A DNA stretch of 64,000 nt, taken from Isoetes taiwanensis. Its lineage: Eukaryota > Streptophyta > Lycopodiopsida > Isoetales > Isoetaceae. Made by a program: the position numbers and the translations under genes. Position 1 is the first letter of the stretch. Each line of letters begins with the position of its first letter. The DNA is taken from assembly GCA_021234155.1 (NCBI GenBank), contig JAJEKV010000001.1, forward strand, positions 32,750,177 to 32,814,176. Direction: 5' to 3'. Below the pieces are notes generated by a model. It was given only the letters and a program-made list of their open reading frames with translations. It made no database searches and was not told where the DNA came from. Below are positions 47,500 through 58,560 of the stretch, piece by piece.

Positions 47500-47615
47500 A
47501 ATTTTTTAAACAAGAGCATCAGATTTCTTCAAGGCCATCAGAGCTTCACGAACTCTAGCATAGAAGAAATTTTGGCCTTCAAATCCATAAGCCTGCACTC
47601 TGTTCCACTCTAAGA
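47500..47615 (-). other. Exon-like relic, unrecognised
   Basis: One minus frame reads HVLEWNRVQAYGFEGQNFF, then YARVREALMALKKSD before a stop. The composition looks protein-like, but the family is unknown and no flanking splice sites are clear. Confidence 0.25.
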
Positions 47616-48864
47616 CATGAAACACCGCACGGACTAGAAATAATCACAAAAAAATTATTACCACCTTTGTTCCTTCTGATGCCTATAGTCGACGTGATTC
47701 GTCAAAGTGATTTGTCCATTCTTTGCTTCCCCTGTGAAAGTGATTCGTCCATTCTTTGCAGCTTGCGTGATGCCATGGAATTGCAAGGTACATTTGCTTT
47801 TTGCTAAAGTTAGTGATGGAAATTTGCTCAGAAAAATTGAGCTTCAATGCAGAAAAAAAAAAAAAAAAAAAAAAACTTTGCTTGGGCGATGGTCTTTGGC
47901 TCTGCTATTGGTGGGATGCATTATTAAATGCATGTTACTCTATGCAGCTATGTTGCGAAGGGATGCTTAAGGTATAAACTGCATTCGGCTTGACTGTACG
48001 CATATGTCTGAGCTTGGTGGGAGTGAGCAGATTTGCTGGCCCTTTCTAAAAAGATTTGAGAGCAGATTTTGTTGGATTGTATTTGTTCTTGCTTGACGTT
48101 TGTGCAGATTTAATGTAAAGTGCTTGTGGACAAACCTATACAGCATATTCAGAAGCTTGGATAATCACAATGTCAGGCCCAACAATTGAAGCTAGAAGAG
48201 GAACCAAGGCACAAATAAATGGATACACCATCTACCTTATGCTCTTTTTTGTGGTACAAAACCTTAGCTATGTCGAAAACACAAAAAGGCATAACTATAG
48301 TAGTTCATCTGCACGACTGCATAGCAGAGCTAGAGGGTGATGGCAGTGCCAAAGCTTGGTTAACTGCAGCATCTAGAGAAAAAGATCCGGCATGGAAGAA
48401 GCAAACACGCATTTATCATAATTCTCAAGAAGATGCCAAGATATGCTATCGTGAACTTACTATCGAACTTACCAGAGCAAATATTCTGGCAAGGTTGTTT
48501 GGTATTTAAGTTATTTGGGATCCTACCCTAAAGGATGCTTCCAGTCTCCGGAAAGGATGAATGTGCTAAGCATTTGCTCATTTGTGATAAAAGCTTCTAT
48601 GGTGATGGACCATTGTATTTGCCTATAATAGGCATTAGTCTAGATATACATCTGTAGTGGATGGAATGCAAGTTCCTTCTACCCCAAAGACAGAAACTTG
48701 ATAGGGACGTTCATCAAAGCACGTTCCAACTCCAAACCTAGCCCTACACCTAGTCAAACCCATAGCACGATGGCCTCTCACATGACGACCTCCTCTGAGA
48801 GGAACACGTGAATGGCCCATCATGAAAACAATCCAGACCATACATCAAAGGCAAAGGAGAAGCC
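47616..48864. other. Mostly non-coding; one unrecognised 96-codon frame
   Basis: Holds a 21-base A run (about 47855-47875) and a duplicated gattcgtccattctttgc. An open frame at 48219-48509 (plus; contains KKQTRIYHNSQEDAKICYRE) has plausible composition but matches nothing I recognise. Confidence 0.35.
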
Positions 48865-49245
48865 TCTTCCATGAGAAAAGTGGCCCGCACAAATGCTCAG
48901 TCAACAAAATCGGCTTGGCAAGCTGCTGACTGCTACTCAAATCATGTGACACACCAGGCATTGACGGAAAGCTGGAGCCAAATCTAGGCACGAGTTCAGA
49001 GTAACGCTACTCGAATTGCAGGCATGGCAGAAGAGATATAGTCCTCAGTATCCCAAGTGCTCAAAAGGCAACTGGCTACGAAGAAACAATGTGTTGCAAG
49101 GATGGAGGTCCATATAAAATAACTAAAGGATTGCATCAGTTTGGTGCAGTATGATAGCAGGATAAGTTGAATTTCACTGACCTACATACTTGCCTGGACA
49201 CCTTATCCACCAGCGTTGAAGCCATAACACAAGATAGGAAAAATT

Positions 49246-50361
49246 TTGAGCAGGAGACGACCGCAACTGTCTCCCCCCTTTGATCAGAGGCGGAGAGACC
49301 GTCATCATTGCGGAGGGTCCCGGCGGCCATCGAAGAGGATACAATCACAACTCCAGACCTTCCAGAGCAGGGTCAACACACTCAAAACGGCCTCATCAAC
49401 AATGGATATTACAGGTACCTCCCGTCAAAAGAAATTGAAGCATATCTCTGCTGCTCGGGATCTAGATATGCAAGAGTTGCAGGCAACCATCGCCCAACAG
49501 GGTAAGGGCCTCTATGCAAATGCTCGTGAGCAACTGCAGCGGTGCGTGCATGAATTAGCAAGGCAAAAATCATTCCAACAGGAGCTAGGCTCCCAACTTC
49601 AGGAGGGAGAGGCCACTCCACATGCTACGACGACCCACATGTTCATATGCCTGCATGACATCAAACCAGATAGGTAAACTGCTACACCGTCATGTTGGCC
49701 CATGCTACCGTAACCCCACCATAGGCCACAAGCTATATCTCGCAGAAAATATACAATGCCTGTCGAGACGGTCAACATTAAGCTGAGGATCAAAGAGCAC
49801 CAAGAGTTGAGGCAAAGAGGCCATAATGTAGTGGTCCATAGCCTATCAAAGGATGCAAAGGAGAACCTCATTAAATGCCTCCAGATGTTGGTCCTCGTCC
49901 ATATGACATTTCATACACTTGTACACATTGTTAGGACAAGCCGATATGGTGCTCAACGCCCTTTTACCGCCACTGTCACATGCATGATCGCAGATGCGCA
50001 AGTACGAGGAGCTATATTATGCCAAGGCAAGACGTCCCTATATATCGATCAAGATCTCACTACGACATGTAGGCACAGGTTGGCCCAAGTCAAGAACATC
50101 TGCTGCCAAGAGGGGCCCGCAAGTCTCATTCGAGGCATCGAATGTTTCGACTGCCAAATATTGTTGTGTGCCCTCGGGATCCTTCTGCTGAAGCCTATGC
50201 CTGCTCCTGATCATGCTCTTACTCTAACTGCTATAGCCACACGTCCTGCTTCAGTTGTCTCATCTCCCTCTGGACGTGCACTGCATGCTGCTTCCACTTC
50301 TGCCACCTCCCCTCCTGTCACCACAACTGAATCGGCATCTGCATCTGCCATCAACAAATAG
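49246..50361 (+). pseudogene. LINE ORF1 (coiled-coil and RNA-binding type), frameshifted
   Basis: Frame 49246-49677 contains a Gln/Glu/Leu-rich, probably coiled-coil stretch (QLQRCVHELARQKSFQQELG). Frame 49756-50361 has HNVVVHSLSKDAKENL, then RYGAQRPFTATVTCMIADAQ and ILCQGKTSLYIDQDL, the layout of L1 ORF1p-like nucleic-acid chaperones (RRM-like core then R-rich C-terminal domain). It ends in a Ser/Thr/Ala-rich tail. The two frames need a shift to join, and earlier N-terminal remnants (MRKVARTNAQSTKSAWQ near 48870) carry stops. The role is inferred from position and motif pattern, not from a close match. Confidence 0.6.
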
Positions 50362-50379
50362 AAATTATGTCTCTATATG

Positions 50380-51057
50380 GTCTCCTAAAATTGTGGGGCT
50401 TCCCATGGCAAAAAGACGATAGTCTTACGTGCTGCAGATATAGATCTCGTCTTCCTTATGGAGATATGGGAGCATGCAGGTACAGCTACTCGACTTGCCA
50501 GGCTACCAGCATTACTTAACTTCAATAATTGTACAGGAAAGTAGGGACATCGAGGGAAGGGAGAGGGGGTTGCCTATTACTATTGCACAACGTTTGCACA
50601 GTCAATCTCCCTATACAAGACAGACAGGCACAATCGATACTTGTGAATGAAAATACAAATCTGTAGAGGCAACTTTCTCTTTGTGGCAGTTTGCTACTTC
50701 CCGAATGCAAAGTGCAGCTTCTATCACACACATTTGGATGTGGATAGATCCCCCATCAAATGACAATTGGGTCACGCGCCATGGTAGGCAGCTGCTTTTG
50801 CTCTACCATATCTTTGACCTGGTAATTTTCAGTGGACTGGCACAATGGCTGTCCTCCCGCAAGCACACTTGCAGGCAGGAGATCCAGGGGATGGATCCAG
50901 TGTGGTTGACTATGTGTTGGTAGCTGAGCAAGATATGCATATAGTCAGTCACTTTTATTTGGGCACTGACAATAGAGACGAAGAGGTCGACTCTGTGACG
51001 TCCCCTACTTCCTCTACGATGCACACATCGTATTGGAAGGCAGAGTATTCCCCCTGA
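50380..51057 (+). pseudogene. LINE ORF2 endonuclease relic
   Basis: Spread over frames: REGVAYYYCTTFAQS, FVAVCYFPNAKC (about 50550-50715) and DPGDGSSVVDYVLVAEQ (about 50880-50940). These match the order GRGGVA, YFPN, and S-DYVL in APE-type endonucleases of LINEs. The expected SDH is replaced by SVTS after RDEEVD. Several frame changes; inactive. Confidence 0.7.
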
Positions 51058-51163
51058 CAGCCAAACTGGCAGGGTCATCCACCTAACACCAATCCCAAGG
51101 ACTGAGCCAACAAGGGAAGAGTGGATGTGTCATTTGCCCCGTCTTCCTTCGGGTCGACCTAGC

Positions 51164-52538
51164 TGTGGAAGCACGAATAAACATGATCACATATCAGCAA
51201 TACATCAATAGAGTCACCTCGAAGGCTGAACATATCACAACATATCACGAACAATAACATCAACATAAATAACAGCAACAAAGGGAATCCTACCCAGGGT
51301 TCAGACTCGTGGGGGATCGACTGACGGCTTGGGTCTCCAGAAGTCAATGCAGACCGAATTCATGGCAAATGAATTGGGCTGGCATAACAACATGGCTATT
51401 GGGTAGTCCACTCCATCCGCCCCTCCCCGCACACTTTGCAGAGTAGGTTGAAACGTATTGGGACCGGACCGTAGCCTGCCAGGTACATAGCCAAGAGGGC
51501 TACTACTGGGTTGCATCTCCCCAGTCCCGATGAGGCAGGAGAAGAGTTGCCTCCCCTCCAGAGGCATGCATGCCCATCACAGGCGGCTAGAGGGCCACTG
51601 CCCTTATTCGACTTGAACCTCATGGAAGGTGACGCATCACCCTAGAGGTGTCGAGCTCATGCCTTGCCCACACTCAGTGGCAAACCATTAACCTAGCCCA
51701 CTAAGATCCCTGGTAGGCTTTACACACCAGAGGGATCAATCAGTGATGGGACAAGTCCCCTTTTTTCATCGGTCTAGCCCCTCCACCCACAACCAGGCGG
51801 GCTCTTGTGCATGGGCCGCATTAATTGGGTATTAATGAGGCTATCTAGGAACATCTGCTATAGAGGCTTTTAGGGTCTCTACCCCCCTTCTCAATACATG
51901 GGAGAGCATAGAATGAACACCATAATCATCAAAGAATTGAATGTAGAATAACATCTAATCTACCTACCTTAACATCCAAAGTTAGGTTCATTTGTTAGAG
52001 CTTATGATCTCGGGATCTATAAGGCCTCTAAGGCTGAACTAACATGCTAAACCAGCTCATTGCCAAGCTAAAAGGCGGCTTTGCACAACAGAATGACCAT
52101 TTACCTGGCCCCTGACTTGCTCCAGATCCTCAGAATGCGTCCATGCTTCTGATCCTGCTGAAGACTGCTGCTGCTGGAAGATCTGTTGTGCAAGGGAGGA
52201 TTTTCAGAGCCTGGCAATGCGAACTAGAGTCCTGGCTTGGCCGGAATGGCTCTGTGAAACCCTAATTGCGAAAAAGGAAGAAGGGTTTAGGGTTTAAGGG
52301 GAAAGCCCTTATATAGAAACCCTTAGGGTTAGGTTAACATTGGCCAAATGGGGTTTTGCCATTTGGCATGGGGTTTATAGTTGCATATGTTTATTAAACG
52401 AGGTTGCAACCTAGGTGCAACCCTTGCCCCCTAGGTGCAACCCTCTACGTCTCGTTAGTACTTGTCATGATGACATGTACGTGTGATGTGGCAGTATAAT
52501 ATATGTATTTGGGGCGTATATTATACTGGAACGTCACA
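51164..52538 (-). repeat. 3' LTR of a chromodomain gypsy element
   Basis: 1,375 bp, plus-strand ends TGTGG...GTCACA (TG/CA termini). On its right is the polypurine tract, so it is the 3' LTR of a minus-strand element whose 5' end lies beyond the window. Left flank CTAGC (51159-51163) is the predicted target duplication. It interrupts the LINE at 51163. Confidence 0.75.
52308..52316 (-). promoter_or_regulatory. TATA box in the LTR
   Basis: Minus strand CTATATAAG, followed by TTAAACCCTAAACCC, a telo-box-like motif found in plant promoters. Position within the LTR fits the U3/R boundary. Confidence 0.55.
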
Positions 52539-52551
52539 ATCTCCCCACCTT
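52539..52551 (-). promoter_or_regulatory. Polypurine tract next to the LTR
   Basis: Minus strand AAGGTGGGGAGAT abuts the LTR. A second copy, CCAAGGTGGGGAGACG, lies about 41 bp upstream at 52578-52593. Confidence 0.75.
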
Positions 52552-53322
52552 GAATTGATGCTATCCTCAGCATCACGCGTCTCCCCACCTTGGAACCCTG
52601 CATATCCTGCAATTGCACTTGATACATATAACTTTACACGTAATTACTTCAAGGTAATATTTTAATTTATCATAACACATCATTATTTACTATTATACTA
52701 TGATAAGAGGTTATTTCATCCTCTTGCTTTATCGTCTATTATTCACAAAATTTTATGGCTTACACCATTATCATTATTAACATAGTTCCAAAATTTCCTA
52801 CTTAAGGTTCCACATCGTTTCCTTACAACACATCGTGACAAAATTATGTGTTGCAAGTCTTCGCAGTATGACCTTCCTGCCGCTAGACTCTCCTATTGGC
52901 CTGTAAGTCTAACACTACGCCAGTATACATTTAATTATTTTAAAGTTGGTTGTTAGGGAACCACCCATTAATTTTTTTTATTTTTTTTTTGAAGGAACGA
53001 GATGATTTTTTCATTAATTAAGGAAAAACATACAAAATATTGTTAAGTCCCATAAAAGGCTTAACAAAGAAAACTTTTGAAAAAGTAACAGGAAAATTAT
53101 CAACACTGAAGTTTATAACAGCAGCAATCCGAGAAGTTTGAAGGTGCAAAAGACAAGATCTTCAAAGGAGCAGCTGAGTCAAAATAAGAAGCCACTTCTG
53201 CCAAAATTTCAGATTAAAGAACCCGAACAGCTGGCTCGAAACAAGAAATTTAGAGTCTTCCATGTACATCTCTTTCATTGTCATTACTAATAGACCTGCA
53301 TACACAAATAGAATTACTGCAA

Positions 53323-53667
53323 TCATAAGGAGGCAATGCTATCAATATTTTGCAGGATCATTGTGGAGGGAATGGTAGGAATTCTGCAATCATTAGGATC
53401 ATCAATCTGGAGTAAGTGATTGAAACGGGAGGTGAATTTGGTAGTTGTGCCATGAGTATAGGAGACTTCCTTCCAAAGCTGATCTCTAATCAACCTATAA
53501 TAATCCTGCTGTACCATGAGCAGAATAAGAGTGCCATAGCTGTCAGCTAGCATCCTGTGAGTGTAATACAGTTCTCTATACCTCAAGAATTGCCTTTCTG
53601 TAAATTCGTGATGGTGTTTTTCAATAAACCAGAACATGTAAACTGTAAGAATTGAAAGGATCATCAT
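53323..53667 (-). pseudogene. LINE ORF2 downstream frame, function unclear
   Basis: Open frame containing FLRYRELYYTHRMLADSYG, then WKEVSYTHGTTTKFTSRFN. It overlaps the end of the endonuclease frame in another phase and replaces the expected reverse transcriptase. Probably the fused ORF2 C-terminal remnant; no motif recognised. Confidence 0.4.
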
Positions 53668-54641
53668 TTAAGGCCAGCCTGACATCTCTCATCTGTTGAA
53701 GAAGGATATTATTTTCCTTGACCTTCTCAAAATTTAGCTTTTTGGTCCATTCTTTAATCCAAGACTTGGAAGCCTTTAAGTTGGAGTAAAAACCTTTCAT
53801 AGACATGATCTCAGTTACTCTAGGAAGCTTAGAGTAAAAATCCCTAAATTCTTGACAGAATAAGCTATTCTGTAGCATACTGGAATTAAATTTGTAGGGA
53901 ATGTTTCCAATTCTTGGTGCAGAAATATGATGACAAGTGCATAGGAATTGAGGTTGATGGTCAGAGATAGCAACAGATTCATCACTGAAGACATAAGCAT
54001 TATCCCAAAAATTAGAGCTAGAGATGTTTAAATAAAATCTGTCTAAAGCACAAAAAACTCTAGCATTCCCTTTTCTCTTGTTAGACCAGGTAAATTTAGC
54101 AGAAGAGGAAGGGATCAGAAGCAAGGAATTATCATCAATGAGATCATTCCAATGAGCTTTTTCCAATCTGGTCATGTTGATCTTATTGCCTAATTTTTGA
54201 TCCCGACATGGAGTGTTGTTGAAATCACCAGCCAGAATCCAGTCATTTACATTTTGAGCCTTCATCCAATGATTAATATCTAACCAAAGAAGCTCTCTCT
54301 CTTTTGGATTAGTTGAGGCATAAACATTGATAAGACCAAAACATTTATTCATAAAATTGAAGATGGTACACTGCCACATTTTGCTCGGGCTGTTATAGAA
54401 AAGTTCAGTGTTTAGATCTTTTCAGATCATACATATACCTCCAGATGTTCCTTCAGCCTCCATCCAGATGGAGGAGCTACCAGGGATTATCCAGTCCCCC
54501 AGATTTGCACACTCAAATTTCTGCAACTTTAATTCTTGCAGTAGGATGATATCATGCCTTGTAGGATTTAATTTGGGAAGTAACTCTCCTTCTTTTGAGA
54601 GCACCCTTAATTCCCCTAAGATTCCAAGAGAGGATCTTCAT
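53621..54641 (-). pseudogene. LINE ORF2 N-terminal endonuclease
   Basis: APE-type endonuclease that would nick target DNA. Visible in order: MKILSWNLRGIKGALK (Asn-containing first motif), IILLQELKL (catalytic Glu), SGGICMI, INVYAS, DWILAGDFNNT (Asp/Asn motif), FTWSNKRKG, LDRFY and AISDHQPQF (SDH). One frameshift (near 54600) and one in-frame TGA (54419-54421) interrupt it; otherwise all catalytic motifs remain. After SDH it continues ~100 residues of linker and stops at 53621. Confidence 0.87.
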
Positions 54642-54679
54642 ATTTAAGGAAAACTAAAGGAAGGGATAAGAAGAGGATA

Positions 54680-57105
54680 CTATCTATGCTTGGACTTGGT
54701 TTTCCCTTTTCTATCCTTTTTATTTTTACTTCGGGTGTTATTGGCAGGAGCACTTAAATTAGTAGCCAAATTAGCTTTTCTGCCTACCTTTGACTTAGTT
54801 CGTTCTCTCTTGTCATTGTTGGCTAAAGAGGAAGAGTTTAGGTAATACTCAATATCCCAATTGCTGTCATTCCCATTAGTACACAGATTCTCTTTGTCAC
54901 TATCTATTTCATCAGAAGAAATCCCCCCAGGAATAAATTCAAACAATTTATTAATAGTCTTATTAACCATTGCATTATTAGCCAATTCATTATTATGAAG
55001 ACTATTATTAAATTGAGACTTGGCTGGTTCAAGAACTTGCCTGGTAAGTGTCTTTCCTTGCTCAGTGCTCTGTGTATCAGCAGATTGTGGAGTCTCAGGG
55101 ACAAATTCAATGTCACAATTATCATCCCTATGCATTTCCTGAGATGACTTTTCTGACCATTTAGAACCTTGCTGATCTAACTGTTTTTCCTTATCCAATC
55201 CCATCCCTTCCTGATTTATCTGTTGGGGAAGGCTCATAGCTTTAGCAGTGAAGTCAATGGAAGCCAACTGGTCTGCTATTTTGTCAGAGATAATAGGCTG
55301 ATGGTCATGGCAAGAGATAGAGTCTTCAGGAGAGTTGAGATCAAGGAAATTCACCTTTTTTGGAATAGGTGTATCCAAGTCAAGCAAATTTGGTGGTGGC
55401 TGAGATGGAGATTTAGTTAAAAGATGTGGAGGAATTTCTAAATCCTCATTTTTTGATTGCAGTAATTCCATCTGCTTTGCATGAGAATTAGTAAAGACAG
55501 CAAATTGGTTAGAACATTGGATTACCTCATCAATATCTTGCTTGCTTGAATTGTCTTCAGAAGTATCCTCCAAATTTTTCCTTGTTTCCTTAAGATCATA
55601 TGTTGCAGAGGAAACCTTTTTACAAGTCTCAGCAATATCTTTACCATTGTTGACGTATTGTGGAGCTTTGGAAATAATACCAGTTTGTTTTTTTGAGTTT
55701 ATTCCTGTCACCTTATTCTGCAAAGAATATTTTGCTTGAATTTCCTTAGTTAATGAATCTCTCGTACCTTTGGTAGGAATCCAGTTGGATAGATTCCATT
55801 TTGAGCTAGAATAATGACTTTGATGTCTCAAGGATCTTGTATCAGCAGCAGTTTGAGCCAAAGTAGAATGCAGATCCTTAGCAGTATCTTCCACGTGCAT
55901 TTTAGCTTTCCCTTTGGCTTTGTATCTTTCAAGATCAGTTATAATTTCAGAGGAAAATGAGAGTTCTTTTTGACTGGCAGCAATTTGAGCATTTACTCCA
56001 ATCTGAATACCCTTTTCCAACCTTTTTTTGGCAATTCTCCTTGTGCTACCATTGACCTTTTTCCAAATGGGAGCTGATTGCAAGTTTTGAGGAGGCAAAG
56101 GCGGGATAATAGAATCAACAGTTCCCCTCTTTGAATTTGAGTCTGGAATTTCCTTCTCCTTACAGTTAGTGTACCAAGAATGCCTAAAATCACAAGTAGA
56201 GCAAATAGGAGGTAAACCATTCCACCTTAGATCCAAGGAAGTTTTTTGGCCAAAACAATCAGAGAATGGTATGGAGGTAGGAATTTTCTTGGAAATATCA
56301 ATTTGGACATAGACAACAGGAGGCTTATAGGGAGCATAGACAGTAGAGACATAGTTGCCAATAGAATTAAATAGACTTTTGATTGATTCTTCATTCCAAT
56401 AAATAGGATTTAAGCCAAATAAAGAGGTAGAGGCAACATGAAAATTATTGAGGTCGGCAGTTGAGAGCTTAGGATTCCATTTGATAAAAGACAAGTGAAA
56501 TTCTCGAAAATTAGAATCCCACTTTGAAGCAGGTAATTAACAGACCTCTGGCTACCATATTCAACCATAATATAAGGATAATTTAGCCAATAAACAGCTT
56601 TGATAGATAGGCCTTTTTGAAGAGAGAGCAAAAAAGACCATAATTTTTCAATACTGATCCCAACCTTATTGATTTTTACAACAACAGCAGAGTTTGAGAG
56701 GCATTTCAGTTTATCAAGAACCATAGGAGAGTTTAGATGAATACCATGAACAGTGGCAAGGTTTGAAGCAATGTCTGGCCTCTCTTGTTGAAGAATTTCA
56801 TCCCAAGCTTCATCAGAGCGCACTTCATTTGATGGCCTCACGACCCCATAAGGGAAGGGAACACCAGTAGCAGGATTTATCAGAGGTCGGTTTCCAATTG
56901 CACTCGGATCCTTGGAAAGATTGTCCCAAATTGGAGTCTTGTCTGATAGAGGCGTCATTTTTGCTCCCAGAAGGGCTAAGTCCTTGAAATTTCCAAAAGG
57001 GATGAAATTTGCAGGATCAGCCGAAATTTTTTGAAGATGTGTCAAGAGAGCGCCTTGATCATCCTTACGAAGTGCAAAGAAACAATGGAGAAAAGGCAAT
57101 GTCAA
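54680..57105 (-). pseudogene. LINE ORF1 with DUF4283-like and CCHC zinc knuckle
   Basis: Two frames (57105-56410 and 56494-54680) join with one frameshift near 56495, giving about 800 residues. The first ~230 residues include a DUF4283-like RNA-binding region of plant L1 ORF1 (KLWSFLLSLQKGLSIKAVYW, YIMVEYG). After the shift come FGQKTSLDLRWNGLPPICST and a zinc knuckle (CSTCDFRHSWYTNC, C-x2-C-x3-H-x5-C). The rest is a long, Ser/Gln/Asn/Lys-rich, probably disordered tail ending in basic residues (TRSKNKKDRKGKTKSKHR). It would bind LINE RNA. Nearly intact, so the copy is fairly young. Confidence 0.85.
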
Positions 57106-57835
57106 AGAATTTAGGTTTCCTTGGCCAGAGAGTTCATGATTACTTCAGGAGGGGACAACAAGGGGGCAATTGAGCGCCAAAAGAAACAGGGGGAGTCTAA
57201 GAAAAGGGAAAATCAGGCTAAAGGGTAGGAACGAGATAAATTGGACAAATTAGGCGGAATGGATTACCTTCTGATGCTAAACTATGAAAATTAGCCATTA
57301 CTAGAACACTACAAACCAATTGAAATCAGATGGGGGAGTACAATTTGACAATAATTTTGTCATCCGACCAGTCACAATGCACTCTGAGAATTGCAGTAGC
57401 TTGAATTCTTTTACTTCCAACAAATTCCTCTAACCAAGAATCGATGATCTCTGTCTCAAATTCAACACAGCTTGATACAAAGCAGTATTCTTGTGAGAAA
57501 AGATTGTCCGGAAAGAGGTTTTCAATTAATAAGGAATTCCAAATATCAGCTGGAGTACCACAAAGAAAACCACATATCAGCCTCTGTCCCTATTTAATAA
57601 TTGCAAAAATTTTAGCTTCCATGAAAGAGAAAAATTTAAGCAATTCGATAATGCTGGCCCTCTACAGGGGCAGCCACTCCAATTGCTAAATTTTCCCTCC
57701 AGATCCGATAACAATTCAGGCTTCAGGGAGATTTTTGACAAGAAATTTGATTTGAACTGAAAATGGAGGAAAGGACAAAAAGTTCAAGAAAAATGGCCCA
57801 CGTCATGACCTCTCATCACCCCAGATTCGGACTCT
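57106..57835 (-). other. 5' untranslated region of the L1-type LINE
   Basis: Lies between the ORF1 start and the target duplication. No conserved frame; would contain the internal promoter. Confidence 0.6.
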
Positions 57836-58129
57836 CCACCCATTAATTACAATTTACATGGATGCAAGACTAATCGCCCGGCGTAGGAAGAGGATGCTTC
57901 TTCCATCGTGGCCGTGGAGATAGCGCCCTATCATGCCTAGGATGATCACTCATGCCTACACCTTTAGTTGCCTTTGGCGTGAAGGGTGGCGTCCTTCCCG
58001 TATTTGGGCGTGAAGGATGGCGTCCTTCCCGTGGTAGGCATTGACTAGAGGTGCTTTCCTATCAATGCATGCCTGAATGACCTCTTATCTCTCAAGGTCG
58101 TCTACTTCCGTGGGACGGAAGTAGACTAT

Positions 58130-58560
58130 TTAATCTACCTTCCACTCACCTATCGGGTCGGTGTCGACTACTTCGGTGACGAGCCGACCTTTGCATTGCT
58201 CCATGAGTTGTGGGCACTGCTTCTCAAGATCTATTTATGGTGCCCACGTAACGTCTTCCACTGGTAAGTGTCCCTTTCACTAGGTATTGGAGGATTGAGA
58301 TCTTCTTGTCTTCTTATAGGATCTGACAAGAAGAACCTCTGGAACAATCTCAAGGTGATCGTCCGTCATTTCCAGTAACTTTGGTGTCTCCAATACTTCC
58401 TCTGGATTAGGAGTGTGTTTCTTTAGGAGACTTACTTGGAAAGCACTATGGATCTCAAGTGTGCTGGCAGGTCCAACTTATAGGATTGGTTACCTACTCT
58501 TTTGGTTATCGAATGGTCCAGCGCACATTAGAGCAAGCTTCTTACAATTGTCAATGCAGA
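58130..58560 (-). pseudogene. Gypsy integrase end with chromodomain
   Basis: Minus strand, spread over two or three frames: KKLALMCAGPFDN, VGNQSYKLDLPAHL, VSLLKKHTPNPEEVLETPK, then a chromodomain remnant (KGHLPVEDVTWAP) and LEKQCPQLMEQCKGRLV, ending TAA at 58132-58130. This is the GPF motif, the typical ...HVSLLKK linker and the WKG--P-ED-TWE pattern of chromoviruses, which target heterochromatin. At least one frameshift and one stop interrupt it. The integrase catalytic core is absent upstream. Confidence 0.8.

Larger units (their letters stand above)
48865..51163 (+). mobile_element. LINE (family A relative), ORF1 plus endonuclease, broken by an LTR
   Basis: Plus-strand LINE 5' part: degenerate ORF1 (48865-50361) and ORF2 endonuclease (about 50380-51057), then the linker to 51163, where a gypsy LTR begins. 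The segment SSVVDYVLVAEQDMH, then RDEEVDS, matches SVVDYVLADEQ and RDEEVDS of the LINE inside the tandem array, so they are of one lineage. The reverse transcriptase should lie beyond the inserted element, outside the window. Confidence 0.8.
52974..57835 (-). mobile_element. L1-type LINE with 13-bp target duplication, lacking reverse transcriptase
   Basis: Perfect duplication CCACCCATTAATT at 52961-52973 and 57836-57848. The minus-strand 3' poly(A) appears as T runs at 52974-52990. ORF1 (57105-54680) is followed after ~38 bp by ORF2 start (MKILSWNLRGIKGALK, ATG at 54641). ORF2 holds the endonuclease only. Downstream is a ~115-codon frame and ~350 bp to the tail; no YADD or other reverse-transcriptase motif was found. 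The total of 4.86 kb is short of the usual 6-7 kb for plant L1, so about 2-3 kb appears deleted. Confidence 0.88.

Noticed and set aside
47850-47880. Poly(A) tail marking a retroposon end
   Set aside because: A 21-base A run is present, but no adjacent SINE or LINE 3' end or target duplication was found.
52270-52300. Interstitial telomere repeat (TTTAGGG)
   Set aside because: Only two units occur, next to the LTR TATA box; a telo-box promoter motif explains it.
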